From positions 1 to 35,228 of the forward strand of contig CALMKO010000316.1 in NCBI GenBank assembly GCA_937867415.1: a DNA stretch of 35,228 nt, in the 5' to 3' direction. The stretch is from an uncultured Verrucomicrobiota bacterium. Its GTDB lineage: Bacteria > Verrucomicrobiota > Verrucomicrobiia > Verrucomicrobiales > Akkermansiaceae. Of this stretch, positions 17,601-23,957 are shown one piece after another. Position 1 is the first letter of the stretch; each line of letters starts with the position of its first letter. Below the pieces are notes generated by a model. It did not search any database. It was not told the DNA's origin and saw only the letters and a list, made by a program, of their open reading frames with translations. The position numbers and the translations under genes were made by a program.

Positions 17601-17782
17601 AGATCCTTGCCGGATTGCTCGTCGGAGATGGGTAGCAGTTTTTCCTGGTAGAAATTCAAGCCGTCCCTGAACAAGCCACGGTTGTGGAGCTTGTCGCGTT
17701 CTTCGCGCAGCTCGGGAGTGGTTTGTGCCATGAGCTTGAGGGGGATGACGAGTGCGATGCAGAAGCAGAAAAATGCTTTCAT
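11684..17782 (-). CDS. Giant secreted alpha-2-macroglobulin family protein with intact thioester
   Basis: A bacterial alpha-2-macroglobulin, 2032 residues, presumed to trap proteases in the periplasm. Order: signal peptide (MKAFFCFCIALVIPLKLMA, ~1-19); helical, TPR-like N-terminal region (~20-400); macroglobulin domains including the typical DRPLYKPGDTVHLKFFF at ~630; a Trp-rich insert (780-825, 12 Trp in 46 residues); more MG domains; a Gly/Met/Ala-rich linker at ~1206-1245 (starting MGGGGGMMFGRG) just before the A2M domain (VRKDFADLLKWSG), where a bait region would lie; and the thioester domain with HGCTEQT (C1481, Q1484), followed by WGWFSGYG-type toroid repeats and a C-terminal MG domain. 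It lacks the lipobox of E. coli YfhM, and no pbpC partner is adjacent. ATG 17782 is supported by the signal peptide. Divergent from the secreted protein at 17945. Confidence 0.9.
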   Translation of the reverse strand: MKAFFCFCIALVIPLKLMAQTTPELREERDKLHNRGLFRDGLNFYQEKLLPISDEQSGKDLETAFKHIQQLAAYNELDDLLEQAISSHPDNPRVLHAAALVYQNAPHHGRLIAGQFERQAGYRGRNFNPESDPTASAGAEVETTYRDHIRSLQLLVQALPLTQDDTQKSAIWDSIAQNLRAPAPWKLQILSPIDTLPAWGEPGPDGATEGAPWSKDAPILYQIPNTWQSARTDGERWRFALSEKSKLNPASAPATTLELARFSESQFGTQTLASYGWWQQQDPESAKGILEMDTLAEDECLAKTSDGVRRFTLPPDQHFITLYRSILNEVPSAGDALAQVFLNRHQPAKARDALTQTIAKHGPGDNDSRKKLLNQITGNWGRFEPSETVPTGTKPKLPLVFRNAALIKLSAAPVDMAAVIDDTTTYIQSNPRELDWEKLSPSQIASRIIREDGSKYIGKITTSWESTLTPRENHRDTRADLEIPITQTGAWWVTGTLQNGNSFHTLIHIVDAVLVENDVGGKKQWWVADSSNGAPIPNSEIEFIGYHPVETERKLPLGRRFDILTKSFKRTTDADGKTLLNPGDWDPQYRWMVIARSPGKSPTFFNFQSYQIESPRLENADQDLSYAISDRPLYKPGDTVHLKFFFRNVGYFQPDENKFANQPGILTLSNGRGEEVIKITTLKTDALGAAECEVIIPKDAVLGSWNASFRVGDQISASLALSVEEYRKPEYEVTVQAPEAPVKLGEKFTATIKAAYFHGTPVRNASVEVTVKRASISQRWFPAWRWDWLYGPGAWWSGSEASWHPTWKNWGCIPPQPPWWQGDRWTPDEVILKRNLTIGEDGTAKLEIDTAPAKEIHGDMDANYTIEARVVDASRREETGTGSVIAARKPFEVVVWTDRGHARAGDPLEANISAATLAGKPVVGAAGRLTIFKLTRAEDGRILEQQVESFPIQTDAAGEVRQRFPAPATGQYRLAASLSFQGGDPAEGATILNVQAPGRTDPAAWNFGPLELVADRSSYSAGDSVKLRVNSDQTNAHVWLFLHVAGSAGREARRIQLDGKSLEVEVPLDLRDMPNMFIEGVTVFGAKVHTAVREILLPPAGKLIEVTLEPTKSRVKPQEKSSLRVTLRDSTGNPISGTAILSIYDKALEAITGGSNVDPIQENFWAWKNNYHPQQSAGSIPEPSGNLTKPKTTAMQTLGRFSNSPMGGGGGMMFGRGLALGNGVAEMAAAPMEMAADGFAAKSALAESNAPFGAKPILVRKDFADLLKWSGAIQTDADGHAEIPLEFPDNLTTWKARVWVLTKGTQVGEGSTEIITSKQLLVRLQAPRFLVERDEAVLSAIVQNDHDSPKSVKISLELDGHTLTALDGAPQTLEIAANSEARVDWRVQALREGEATFRMRADSGDDGDAVERKMPVRVHGMLRQDAWSRVVEPTADSAKIQIEIPAQRRPDQSKLTVRFSPTIAGAVVDAIPYLAEYPHGCTEQTLNRFVPAVIAQQMLREMKVNLAEVKAKRNNLNPQELGNSATRATQWKQWQGNPVFDEAEMTQRVASGIEKLAAMQNADGGWGWFSGYGETSYPHTTAVVVHGLFVANQNGAKIPEEMRTRGLAWLASYERTQVADLQRHVERDALRKEGKKLKPSNKPEKATTDAMDAFVRLVLGEAKRDSEPMLAFLHRDRITLPVYAKCLLALEHHRQGDEARRDEVMKMISQFLKRDPENQSAYLDLQNNTYRWNWYGSEIEAHAWYLKLLAAVKPNDPDTRGLVKYLVNNRKHATYWDSTRDTAFAIEAIASYFKASGEDSPDMEAEVLLDGKSLRKISITRENLFTFDGTITLAGDDLATGKHDIELRKTGKGSLYANAYLEVFTLEDKLRAAGLEVKLTRNLSKVVALEKETEVPDATGLVVKQQAERFRREPLADAAQLRSGDRIEVELILDSKNDYEYLLFSDLKAAGFEALDSLSGYIAGAGLNAYMEPRDQSVNFFIRALPRGTHTLRYQLRAEAPGTYKALPATAEAMYAPELRANSDDKVLEILE

Positions 17783-17909
17783 GTTGTTGAGGATGACACC
17801 TGAAATCGGGGTGACTTAGAAGAAATATCTTTTTCGCGGTGAGTGGGGGCGGATTGAGGGGGGGTGGAAAAGAAACTTTCAGGCTTGGTGGTGAAATCAT
17901 GAGTGCGGG

Positions 17910-17938
17910 TTGACGCGGGCGGGGGAGTGGGCTAATTC
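17910..17938 (+). promoter_or_regulatory. Candidate promoter placing transcription start at the ATG
   Basis: TTGACG (17910-17915), 17-bp GC-rich spacer, TAATTC (17933-17938); alternatively GCTAAT (17931-17936) matches the last four bases of the -10 consensus with a 15-bp spacer. Either would start transcription within a few bases of the ATG at 17945, implying a leaderless mRNA. Confidence 0.3.
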
Positions 17939-17944
17939 TTGGGC

Positions 17945-18817
17945 ATGATGACTGCCAGGAAAACCATCGTTTTATGGATCGCTCTTTTTTTAACAAGCGC
18001 GGTGCATGGCCAGCTGTCAACCACACTCCGGCTGTCGAAGCAGCAATACTTGGCGGGAGAGTCGGTGATGGCGGTGGTCACGGTGACGAATCACGCCGGG
18101 CAGGCGCTGACGTTTGCCAGCGACGGGCGCACGCAGTGGCTGGATTTTGTGATGAAAGATCGCAATGGAGAGCCGGTTTCACCGAAGGGAAGGTCAATTT
18201 TCGGGAAAATGTCGATCCGTGCCGGAGAATCATTGTCACGTGAGGTGGATCTCGCCCAGCACTTCCAGTTGGGTGAGCCGGGGAATTATTCGGTGGCTGC
18301 GGTGGTGCACATGCCGGGCCGTGATGGAGGCGGCGCTTCGACGAACCGGGTCCAGTTTACGCAGAGCCCGGGTGCGCGTTACTGGACTCAGAAAGTGGGA
18401 GTGGCCGGGAAGCCTGGACAAACCCGCGAATACAACGTCCTCAGTTTCAGCGGAGATGAGAAATCCCAGATTTACGTAAAAATCACCGATAGTCAGACGG
18501 GCCGGAACATTCGCACCTTTCTCCTCGGGGAGTTACTGATGCTTCGCAAGCCTCTGGTGGCAGTGGATCGGGCGCAGCGGATGCATGTCTTGTTCCTGGC
18601 GACTCCAACGACCTGGGTGCATTGTACGGTGAATCTGGATGGTGCGCTGGTGGATCGCAAACTCCACCAACGCGGGCAGCTCGGTGACCCGCAGTTGCTG
18701 ACTTTTGGCGACGGCACGGTGAAGGTGACCAACAGTGTGGTTTATGATCAAAAGGCAGCGGCTGAGGCTCGCTCCAAGGTGAGGAAAGCATCAGACCGGC
18801 CGCCGATCACCTACTGA
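17945..18817 (+). CDS. Secreted protein of unknown function with Ig-like/BsuPI-like N-terminal domain
   Basis: No family recognised with certainty. The 290-residue product has a signal peptide (MMTARKTIVLWIALFLTSAVHG, ~22). The first domain (~25-125) looks like an immunoglobulin-type fold: STTLRLSKQQYLAGESVMAV, VTNHAGQALTF, then a ligand-like DFVMKDRNGEPV and RAGESLSREVDL. This pattern (a pre-strand, a 'nexus' of free-energy-neutral loops, 'normal' beta-strands) recalls BsuPI-like proteinase-inhibitor domains and macroglobulin domains, but the similarity is weak. The second half (~150-265) appears to be a series of beta-strands with MHVLFLATPTTWVH. The tail is basic. It lies divergent from the macroglobulin gene with 162 bp between them. 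ATG 17945 or the adjacent ATG 17948 are both possible starts. Confidence 0.7.
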   Translation: MMTARKTIVLWIALFLTSAVHGQLSTTLRLSKQQYLAGESVMAVVTVTNHAGQALTFASDGRTQWLDFVMKDRNGEPVSPKGRSIFGKMSIRAGESLSREVDLAQHFQLGEPGNYSVAAVVHMPGRDGGGASTNRVQFTQSPGARYWTQKVGVAGKPGQTREYNVLSFSGDEKSQIYVKITDSQTGRNIRTFLLGELLMLRKPLVAVDRAQRMHVLFLATPTTWVHCTVNLDGALVDRKLHQRGQLGDPQLLTFGDGTVKVTNSVVYDQKAAAEARSKVRKASDRPPITY

Positions 18818-18837
18818 GTCAATCTCGGCCCTTGCCG

Positions 18838-18905
18838 AACTGCATATTTAATTAATTTTTCTTTACAAATCTTCACAAATTTCGATTTATCTATCTCGTT
18901 TTTTA
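18838..18905 (+). promoter_or_regulatory. AT-rich promoter region of the amidase gene
   Basis: A sharply AT-rich island in GC-rich surroundings. TTTACA (18862-18867) is followed after 17 bp by ATTTAT (18885-18890), with the ATG 33 bp further on. The exact hexamers are uncertain because several alternatives overlap. Confidence 0.4.
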
Positions 18906-18923
18906 AACGAACCGTTTCGCACC

Positions 18924-19523
18924 ATGAAGGCATTTTTCCAGTTTATGATCTTAGCGGCGGTATGTGCGCTGAATCCGTTTGCCAGTGCCGCGAGCTTCCG
19001 CACGGTGGTCATTGATGCCGGGCACGGTGGTCATGACAATGGCGGGCAATGGGGGCGAGTGTATGAAAAGCACCTCGCGCTGGACACGGCGTATCGTCTT
19101 GAAAGTAAATTGAAGGCCTTGGGTTATCAAACCGTGATGACGCGGCGCAGTGATTATTTCATTTCGCTCCCGCAACGGGTGAGCGTGGCGAACCGTTACC
19201 GGAATGCGATTTTTGTGAGCATCCACTACAACTACACGTGGAAGCAGGAGGTGAGTGGGCTTGAGACATTTTATTCGACCGAGGAGGGCAGACGCCTTGC
19301 CCAGCACGTGCAGAACGGCTTGATCCGGCGGACGCGCACGGTGGATCGTAGTGCGAAGTATGCCCGCTTCTATGTGATCCGGCATGCCAAGATTCCAGCG
19401 ATCCTGGTGGAGGGAGGGTTCGTGAGCAATTCGCGTGAAAGAAACCGCATGAAATCCGGCTGGTTCCGGGACAGTGTGGCGCAGGGTGTGGTCGATGGCA
19501 TTCAGCGCTACAGGCGCGAGTGA
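18924..19523 (+). CDS. N-acetylmuramoyl-L-alanine amidase (Amidase_3 type)
   Basis: A zinc amidase that releases stem peptides from MurNAc in peptidoglycan, 199 residues, essentially a signal peptide plus one catalytic domain. The signal is MKAFFQFMILAAVCALNPFA with cleavage near SAA (~23). Zinc ligands fit the family: H34 in DAGHGGHD, E48 in YEKHLALD and H101 in VSIHYN. The catalytic E163 is in LVEGGFVSN. No AMIN, SH3 or LysM domain is present, so septal targeting as in E. coli AmiC is not indicated. It has its own AT-rich promoter region and is followed 44 bp later by the Nnr gene. Confidence 0.92.
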   Translation: MKAFFQFMILAAVCALNPFASAASFRTVVIDAGHGGHDNGGQWGRVYEKHLALDTAYRLESKLKALGYQTVMTRRSDYFISLPQRVSVANRYRNAIFVSIHYNYTWKQEVSGLETFYSTEEGRRLAQHVQNGLIRRTRTVDRSAKYARFYVIRHAKIPAILVEGGFVSNSRERNRMKSGWFRDSVAQGVVDGIQRYRRE

Positions 19524-19567
19524 TCTCGTGCCGAAGCCGTGGGTGAGGACCGAACTTGATCGATATT

Positions 19568-21064
19568 ATGGGATCTCTCACCATTGCTGAAACGCTCGCA
19601 AGGGAGGCCGTGGCCATTTCAAAGGGTTGGTCCGAGGAGCGCTTGCTTGATCTCGCTGGCGAACAACTTGGATGGGCGCTTGGTTGCCATTTTCCGCAAG
19701 CGGGGAAGGTCGTGGGCTATCTCGGCAAGGGCCACAATGCGGGCGATACCTTGGTGGCGCTGAGGGTGCTGCGTGACGAATTCGGGTGGGAAATCGCGGT
19801 CCGCCATGCCTACCCATACGAGCAGTGGGCGGTTCTGACCCGGAACAAATGGCTGGAGCTGGGGGCTTGCGAGGCGCTCGATCAGCGTCCGGAGACCGAG
19901 CGGTTTGGCGGCACGTTTTTATTGTTAGATGGTCTTCTCGGCAGTGGGGGGAAAGGTGAATTACGCGGGCCCTTGATCCCGCTTGCCGCGGAAATGGAGG
20001 CGCTGCGCACCGGGGCTGGAGCGCGGGTTGCGGCGGTGGATCTGCCATCGGGAATCGACCCGGATGAGGGGGAAGTGTTTTCAAACACCGTGACGGCGGA
20101 TATCACCTTCATGATCGGCAATGCCAAGCGCGGCCTGTTGACCCATCGTGCGGCCCGGGCGGTGGGTGCGCTTGCTTTGGTTCCGGTGGAACCGTTGACG
20201 GATTCCGGAGTCCGCGATGTGGAGTTGATCGCGCCGCAGTCGCTTGAGTTTGGGAAGCCTGTGAGGGCGTTCGATTTTCATAAAGGCATGGCGGGGCGGG
20301 TGCATGTTTTCGCAGGTTCTGAGAATTTCCCCGGTGCCGCCGCCCTTGCTGCAACCGGTGCGTTGCGCGGCGGTGCGGGGTTGGTGACGCTTTGGGTGAT
20401 GGGATCCGCTGTGGCGCGGGTCGCCGCGCTGTGCCCGCCCGAAGTGATGGTGCGTCAAATCCAAGATCCACGGGAATTGCTCGATCTAGCAGGTGATGCC
20501 CTGGTCGTGGGGCCGGGTCTGGGAGAAATGGATGACTCATCCGTGACGGGATTGATCGGGTTGATCGCCAAGTGCCCCGCTCCCATGGTGGTGGATGCGG
20601 ATGCGCTGAACCACCTTGCCCGGACGGGAAATTTGGGGGTGTTGGATAGTCGCCATGTGGTGACGCCGCATCCCGGTGAGTTCGCGCGGCTTGCGCCGGA
20701 TTTGCAGGGGGTGGCCAGGGAGGTGGCGGCGCGTCGGTTCTGCGAGCGAGTTCCTGCAACGCTGTTGCTGAAGGGGTGCAGGACCTTGGTTACGCGTGAG
20801 AGGCAGCCCTTGTGGTGCAATGGTACCGGAACTCCGGGGATGGCCACGGGCGGGCAGGGTGATTTACTGGCCGGGGTGATCGGCGCGCGGCTTGCTGGCG
20901 GCGACTCACCGGTGGCCGCAGCCTCACTCGGTGCTTGGCTGTGCGGACGCGCGGCGGAGGTCGCTCTGAATGAGCGACACCTTTCCGAGGACTCCTTGCT
21001 TCCCAGTGATGTGCTCCATTTCCTGGGAGCGGCTTTCCGGGATTGGCGGACATGTCGGCGATGA
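19568..21064 (+). CDS. nnr: Bifunctional NAD(P)H-hydrate epimerase / ADP-dependent dehydratase
   Basis: Repairs hydrated NAD(P)H: the N-terminal YjeF_N domain epimerises NAD(P)HX and the C-terminal ribokinase-like domain dehydrates the S form using ADP. From ATG 19568 it has 498 residues, normal for the fusion. The N-terminal part shows VVGYLGKGHNAGDTL, where most homologues have GNNGGDG, and AVDLPSGIDPDEG. The C-terminal part shows FHKGMAGRVHVFAGS, RGGAGLVTL, VVDADALNHL, TPHPGEFARL and NGTGTPGMATGGQGD, the standard catalytic and nucleotide-binding sites. An in-frame TTG at 19556 is a weaker start. The altered epimerase glycine loop makes full epimerase activity less certain than dehydratase activity. 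Confidence 0.87.
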   Translation: MGSLTIAETLAREAVAISKGWSEERLLDLAGEQLGWALGCHFPQAGKVVGYLGKGHNAGDTLVALRVLRDEFGWEIAVRHAYPYEQWAVLTRNKWLELGACEALDQRPETERFGGTFLLLDGLLGSGGKGELRGPLIPLAAEMEALRTGAGARVAAVDLPSGIDPDEGEVFSNTVTADITFMIGNAKRGLLTHRAARAVGALALVPVEPLTDSGVRDVELIAPQSLEFGKPVRAFDFHKGMAGRVHVFAGSENFPGAAALAATGALRGGAGLVTLWVMGSAVARVAALCPPEVMVRQIQDPRELLDLAGDALVVGPGLGEMDDSSVTGLIGLIAKCPAPMVVDADALNHLARTGNLGVLDSRHVVTPHPGEFARLAPDLQGVAREVAARRFCERVPATLLLKGCRTLVTRERQPLWCNGTGTPGMATGGQGDLLAGVIGARLAGGDSPVAAASLGAWLCGRAAEVALNERHLSEDSLLPSDVLHFLGAAFRDWRTCRR

Positions 21065-21112
21065 GAAATTTTATCAATCGACATTTTCCCGCTGCTGCTG
21101 CGTATTTCCGCC

Positions 21113-22267
21113 GTGCCGACTGTCCAACTTAAATACCAAACGTTCCACCCGTCGATCTGGCCTAAGATGATCGGTGATGTCTCCCGCGATGCGACGCCGG
21201 GTTCATTTGTAATGGTGCTGGGCAAGGAAGGCACGCCGTTCGGCTGGGGGCTTTGGAATCCCAAATCACGGATGCCGCTGCGGGTGGTCAGTCACTCGCT
21301 GGAGCCACTTGAGGATCAGGCGTTTTTTGAAAATGCGATCCGGCGAGCGGCGAAGTTGCGGCGGGAGATGCTCAAATTGGACGGGGAGACCGACAGCTAT
21401 CGGGCGATTCATGGCGATGCGGATTTCATGCCGGGCATCGTGGCGGATAAATTCGCGGATGTGTTGTCCGTGGAAATCACGAATCTCGCAGCGTGGCAGC
21501 GTCTGCCGCAGTGGTTGCCCTTGTTGCACGAGAGCTTTGACACCAAGCGGGTGGTGGTGGGTGTGGACGCGGATTTGGCGAGAATCGAAGGTATCCCGCA
21601 GCGGGGCGGTGTGGAGTCGGACAACGTGCGCACCGTGAAAATCCGGGAGCATGGGATCCGCTATGAAGTGGATTTCAGCGCGGGTCACAAGACCGGCTTT
21701 TTCTGCGATCAGCGGGACAACCGGAAAAAATTTGGTGCGCTTGCCGAGGGGCGGACGGTTTTGGATTTATGCTGCTACACCGGAGGCTTCGGGGTTTCCG
21801 CCGCCCTTGCGGGTGCGAGCGATGTCACGGGGGTGGACTTGGATGAGACCGCCGTGGCGATGGCCAAGCGGAATGCAAATCTCAATTCAGCGCGGGTGAA
21901 GTTCACCCATGCGGATGCATTTACCTGGGCCAGAACGATGATTGAAAATGGCAGGACCTGGGACTTGGTCATCGCGGATCCGCCGAAGTTCATTCATGGT
22001 CGCGAAGATGAGACCGGCGTGGCGAAGTATGCCGATTTGAATAAACTGGCCTTGCAGCTGGTGGCTCCTGAAGGATTGTTCGTGACCTGCTCCTGCTCTG
22101 GGATGCTTGGGGCTGGGGACTTCGAGCAAATCGTCGTCACCGCCGCGCACCGCAGGAACAAGCGCTTGCAGATGTTTGATCGCACGGCGGCCGGCCCGGA
22201 TCACCCGACACTTTCCAACTACCCGGAATCCCGCTACCTCAAGGTGCTGTGGTCGCGAGTGATCTAA
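21113..22267 (+). CDS. Class I rRNA (cytosine-C5) methyltransferase, RlmI-like
   Basis: An RlmI/YccW-like SAM-dependent methyltransferase of 384 residues. E. coli RlmI makes m5C1962 in 23S rRNA; the same target is likely but not certain. An N-terminal PUA-like region (HPSIWPKMIGDV... PFGWGLWNPKS) precedes a Rossmann domain with VLDLCCYTGGFGVSAAL (SAM motif I), GVDLDE, IADPPKF (motif IV) and TCSCSG, which carries the catalytic Cys. FFCDQRDNR is the typical RlmI linker. It starts with GTG 21113, as no upstream ATG is in frame. The stop overlaps the msrB stop by 4 bp (22264-22267, CTAA read from both strands). Confidence 0.87.
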   Translation: MPTVQLKYQTFHPSIWPKMIGDVSRDATPGSFVMVLGKEGTPFGWGLWNPKSRMPLRVVSHSLEPLEDQAFFENAIRRAAKLRREMLKLDGETDSYRAIHGDADFMPGIVADKFADVLSVEITNLAAWQRLPQWLPLLHESFDTKRVVVGVDADLARIEGIPQRGGVESDNVRTVKIREHGIRYEVDFSAGHKTGFFCDQRDNRKKFGALAEGRTVLDLCCYTGGFGVSAALAGASDVTGVDLDETAVAMAKRNANLNSARVKFTHADAFTWARTMIENGRTWDLVIADPPKFIHGREDETGVAKYADLNKLALQLVAPEGLFVTCSCSGMLGAGDFEQIVVTAAHRRNKRLQMFDRTAAGPDHPTLSNYPESRYLKVLWSRVI

Positions 22268-22716
22268 GTGGGGCCGCTTTCCGCAGGGGCGTAGATCAAG
22301 CCGCCGCCATTGATGCAGTAGCGCAGGTCGGTAGGCGTGTCGAAGCCCTCGCCTTCGAAAACATGGCCCAAGTGCCCGTCGCACATCGCGCACACGACCT
22401 CGGTGCGCGTCCTTCCGAGTGAGCGATCCACCCTGAGCTTCACGTGATCCGCGTTCGCAGGGTCGTAAAAGGACGGCCACCCGCAGCCGGAATCGAACTT
22501 GTGATCGGATGAAAACAACAAAGCTCCGCAACCCGCACAGTGGTAGGTTCCTTTTCCCTGATGCTTGAACTCTTTGTAAACCGACCCATTCGGCGGCTCG
22601 GTCCCGGCCTGCCGCAGGATATGGTATTGCTGGGAGGTCAGGACCTCCCTCCACTCCGCGGCTGTTTTCACCACGCGTTCGGCAGGATCCGCAGGGCGGT
22701 CGGGGCGGGTAAGCAT
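22264..22716 (-). CDS. msrB: Peptide-methionine (R)-S-oxide reductase
   Basis: Reduces methionine-R-sulfoxide in proteins using thioredoxin; single-domain MsrB of 150 residues without MsrA fusion or signal peptide, so cytoplasmic. The structural zinc site is intact: C60/C63 in CAGC and C109/C112 in CAMC. The catalytic Cys is C134 in LRYCINGGG, with HLGHVF, GCGWPSF and VVCAMCDGH all typical; C78 is a candidate resolving Cys. Start ATG 22716 is preceded by GGATCGC, a possible weak ribosome binding site. It lies 24 bp after sdhB on the same strand and may be read from the sdhB transcript. Confidence 0.93.
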   Translation of the reverse strand: MLTRPDRPADPAERVVKTAAEWREVLTSQQYHILRQAGTEPPNGSVYKEFKHQGKGTYHCAGCGALLFSSDHKFDSGCGWPSFYDPANADHVKLRVDRSLGRTRTEVVCAMCDGHLGHVFEGEGFDTPTDLRYCINGGGLIYAPAESGPT

Positions 22717-22740
22717 GCGATCCAGAGAGGTGGGCCGGGC

Positions 22741-23493
22741 TTAGACGAATTGCTCCATCAACACGGCTTTGTTGTAGTCGCGGTTCATGCGGGCGATGTG
22801 ATCCACGCTGATTTCCTTGGGGCATGCGGCCTCGCACTCGTATTGGTTGGTGCAGTTTCCAAAGCCTTCCGCGTCCATTTGGCGAACCATGGCAAGCACA
22901 CGCTTTTGGCGCTCGGGCTGTCCTTGCGGCAAATGGCCGAGGTGGGACACCTTGGCGGCAACAAACAACATGGCTGAAGCATTTTTGCAAGATGCCACAC
23001 AAGCACCGCATCCGATGCACGCGGCGGCGTCGAAGGCCGCGTCCGCATCCGCCTTGGGGATGGGAATCGAATTCGCGTCCACGCTCGATCCTGTCCTCAC
23101 GCTGATGTAGCCCCCCGCAGCCACGATTCGGTCGAAGGCGGAGCGATCCACGATCAGGTCCTTCACCACTGGGAAAGGATTCGCACGGAATGGCTCGATC
23201 CAGATCGTGTCGCCCTCCGAGAACTTCCGCATGTGGACCTGGCAGGTCGCGGTGGCACGTTCCTTGCTGTGAGGGATCCCGTTGATCGTCAACGAGCAGG
23301 AGCCACAGATTCCTTCGCGACAATCGTGTTCGAAGTGAATCGGCTCGTTTCCGTTCATGATGATTCGCTCGTTGACGATATCGAGCATTTCAAGAAACGA
23401 AGCCTCCGCCGGAATATCCTTGGCGTCGTAGGTTTCGATTTTTCCTTTGGCGTTGGGGCCGGACTGCCGCCAGACTTTGAGTGTGAGGTTCAT
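22741..23493 (-). CDS. sdhB: Succinate dehydrogenase/fumarate reductase iron-sulfur subunit
   Basis: Electron-transfer subunit of complex II, on the cytoplasmic side of the membrane, 250 residues. The [2Fe-2S] ligands are C58, C63 and C66 (CREGICGSC) plus C84. The C-terminal domain has [11 protein letters not shown] and CEAACPKEI for the [4Fe-4S] and [3Fe-4S] clusters. The sequence style ([31 protein letters not shown]) resembles SdhB proteins of the Bacteroidetes/Chlamydiae type used with a single cytochrome b subunit. It appears monocistronic or paired only with msrB: no sdhA or sdhC lies upstream, where only 230 bp separate it from tRNA-Val. The leader ACCTTCATCGCCTTATTTCC lacks a Shine-Dalgarno sequence. 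Confidence 0.93.
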   Translation of the reverse strand: MNLTLKVWRQSGPNAKGKIETYDAKDIPAEASFLEMLDIVNERIIMNGNEPIHFEHDCREGICGSCSLTINGIPHSKERATATCQVHMRKFSEGDTIWIEPFRANPFPVVKDLIVDRSAFDRIVAAGGYISVRTGSSVDANSIPIPKADADAAFDAAACIGCGACVASCKNASAMLFVAAKVSHLGHLPQGQPERQKRVLAMVRQMDAEGFGNCTNQYECEAACPKEISVDHIARMNRDYNKAVLMEQFV

Positions 23494-23725
23494 GGAAATA
23501 AGGCGATGAAGGTGAAACGTGTTGGCATGTCTCCCAGCGATTCATGCCCGGGGAGAGAGTAAATGGCATTTGCCGCCGGGCTAGTAGAAAAATTGACATT
23601 TCTGCGTGATTTCCGGCATTTCAATCGCATGGATTGCTGTCGTCGCCTCTTGGGCGCTAAATCGGCATACCTCGAGCGTCAGTTGACCCGTTGGAAACAA
23701 GCTACCCGGCCTGCGCCAGAAAAAT

Positions 23726-23800
23726 TGGTGCACGCTGTAGGGTTCGAACCTACGACCCCATCCGTGTGAAGGATGTGCTCTACCACTGAGCTAAGCATGC
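23726..23800 (-). tRNA. tRNA-Val (anticodon CAC)
   Basis: A complete cloverleaf can be folded by eye on the minus strand. The acceptor stem is GCATGCT/AGCGTGC, followed by discriminator A and encoded CCA. D arm GCTC-AGTGGTA-GAGC, anticodon arm CATCC-TTCACAC-GGATG giving anticodon CAC, and T arm GTAGG-TTCGAAC-CTACA are all standard. Confidence 0.97.
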
Positions 23801-23957
23801 TTGATAGGCGAATGGCTGGGAACTCAGCCGTCGGGCGGAGAGAATGGCGGGATGGATGGGCGCTTGGCAAGTAAATCAGTTTCTTCGATGGCGATTTTTA
23901 AATTCCGGCTTCGTGTCGAGGGGGCGGGCGTCTTAGTCTGGGCCGCAGCAAGATCCC

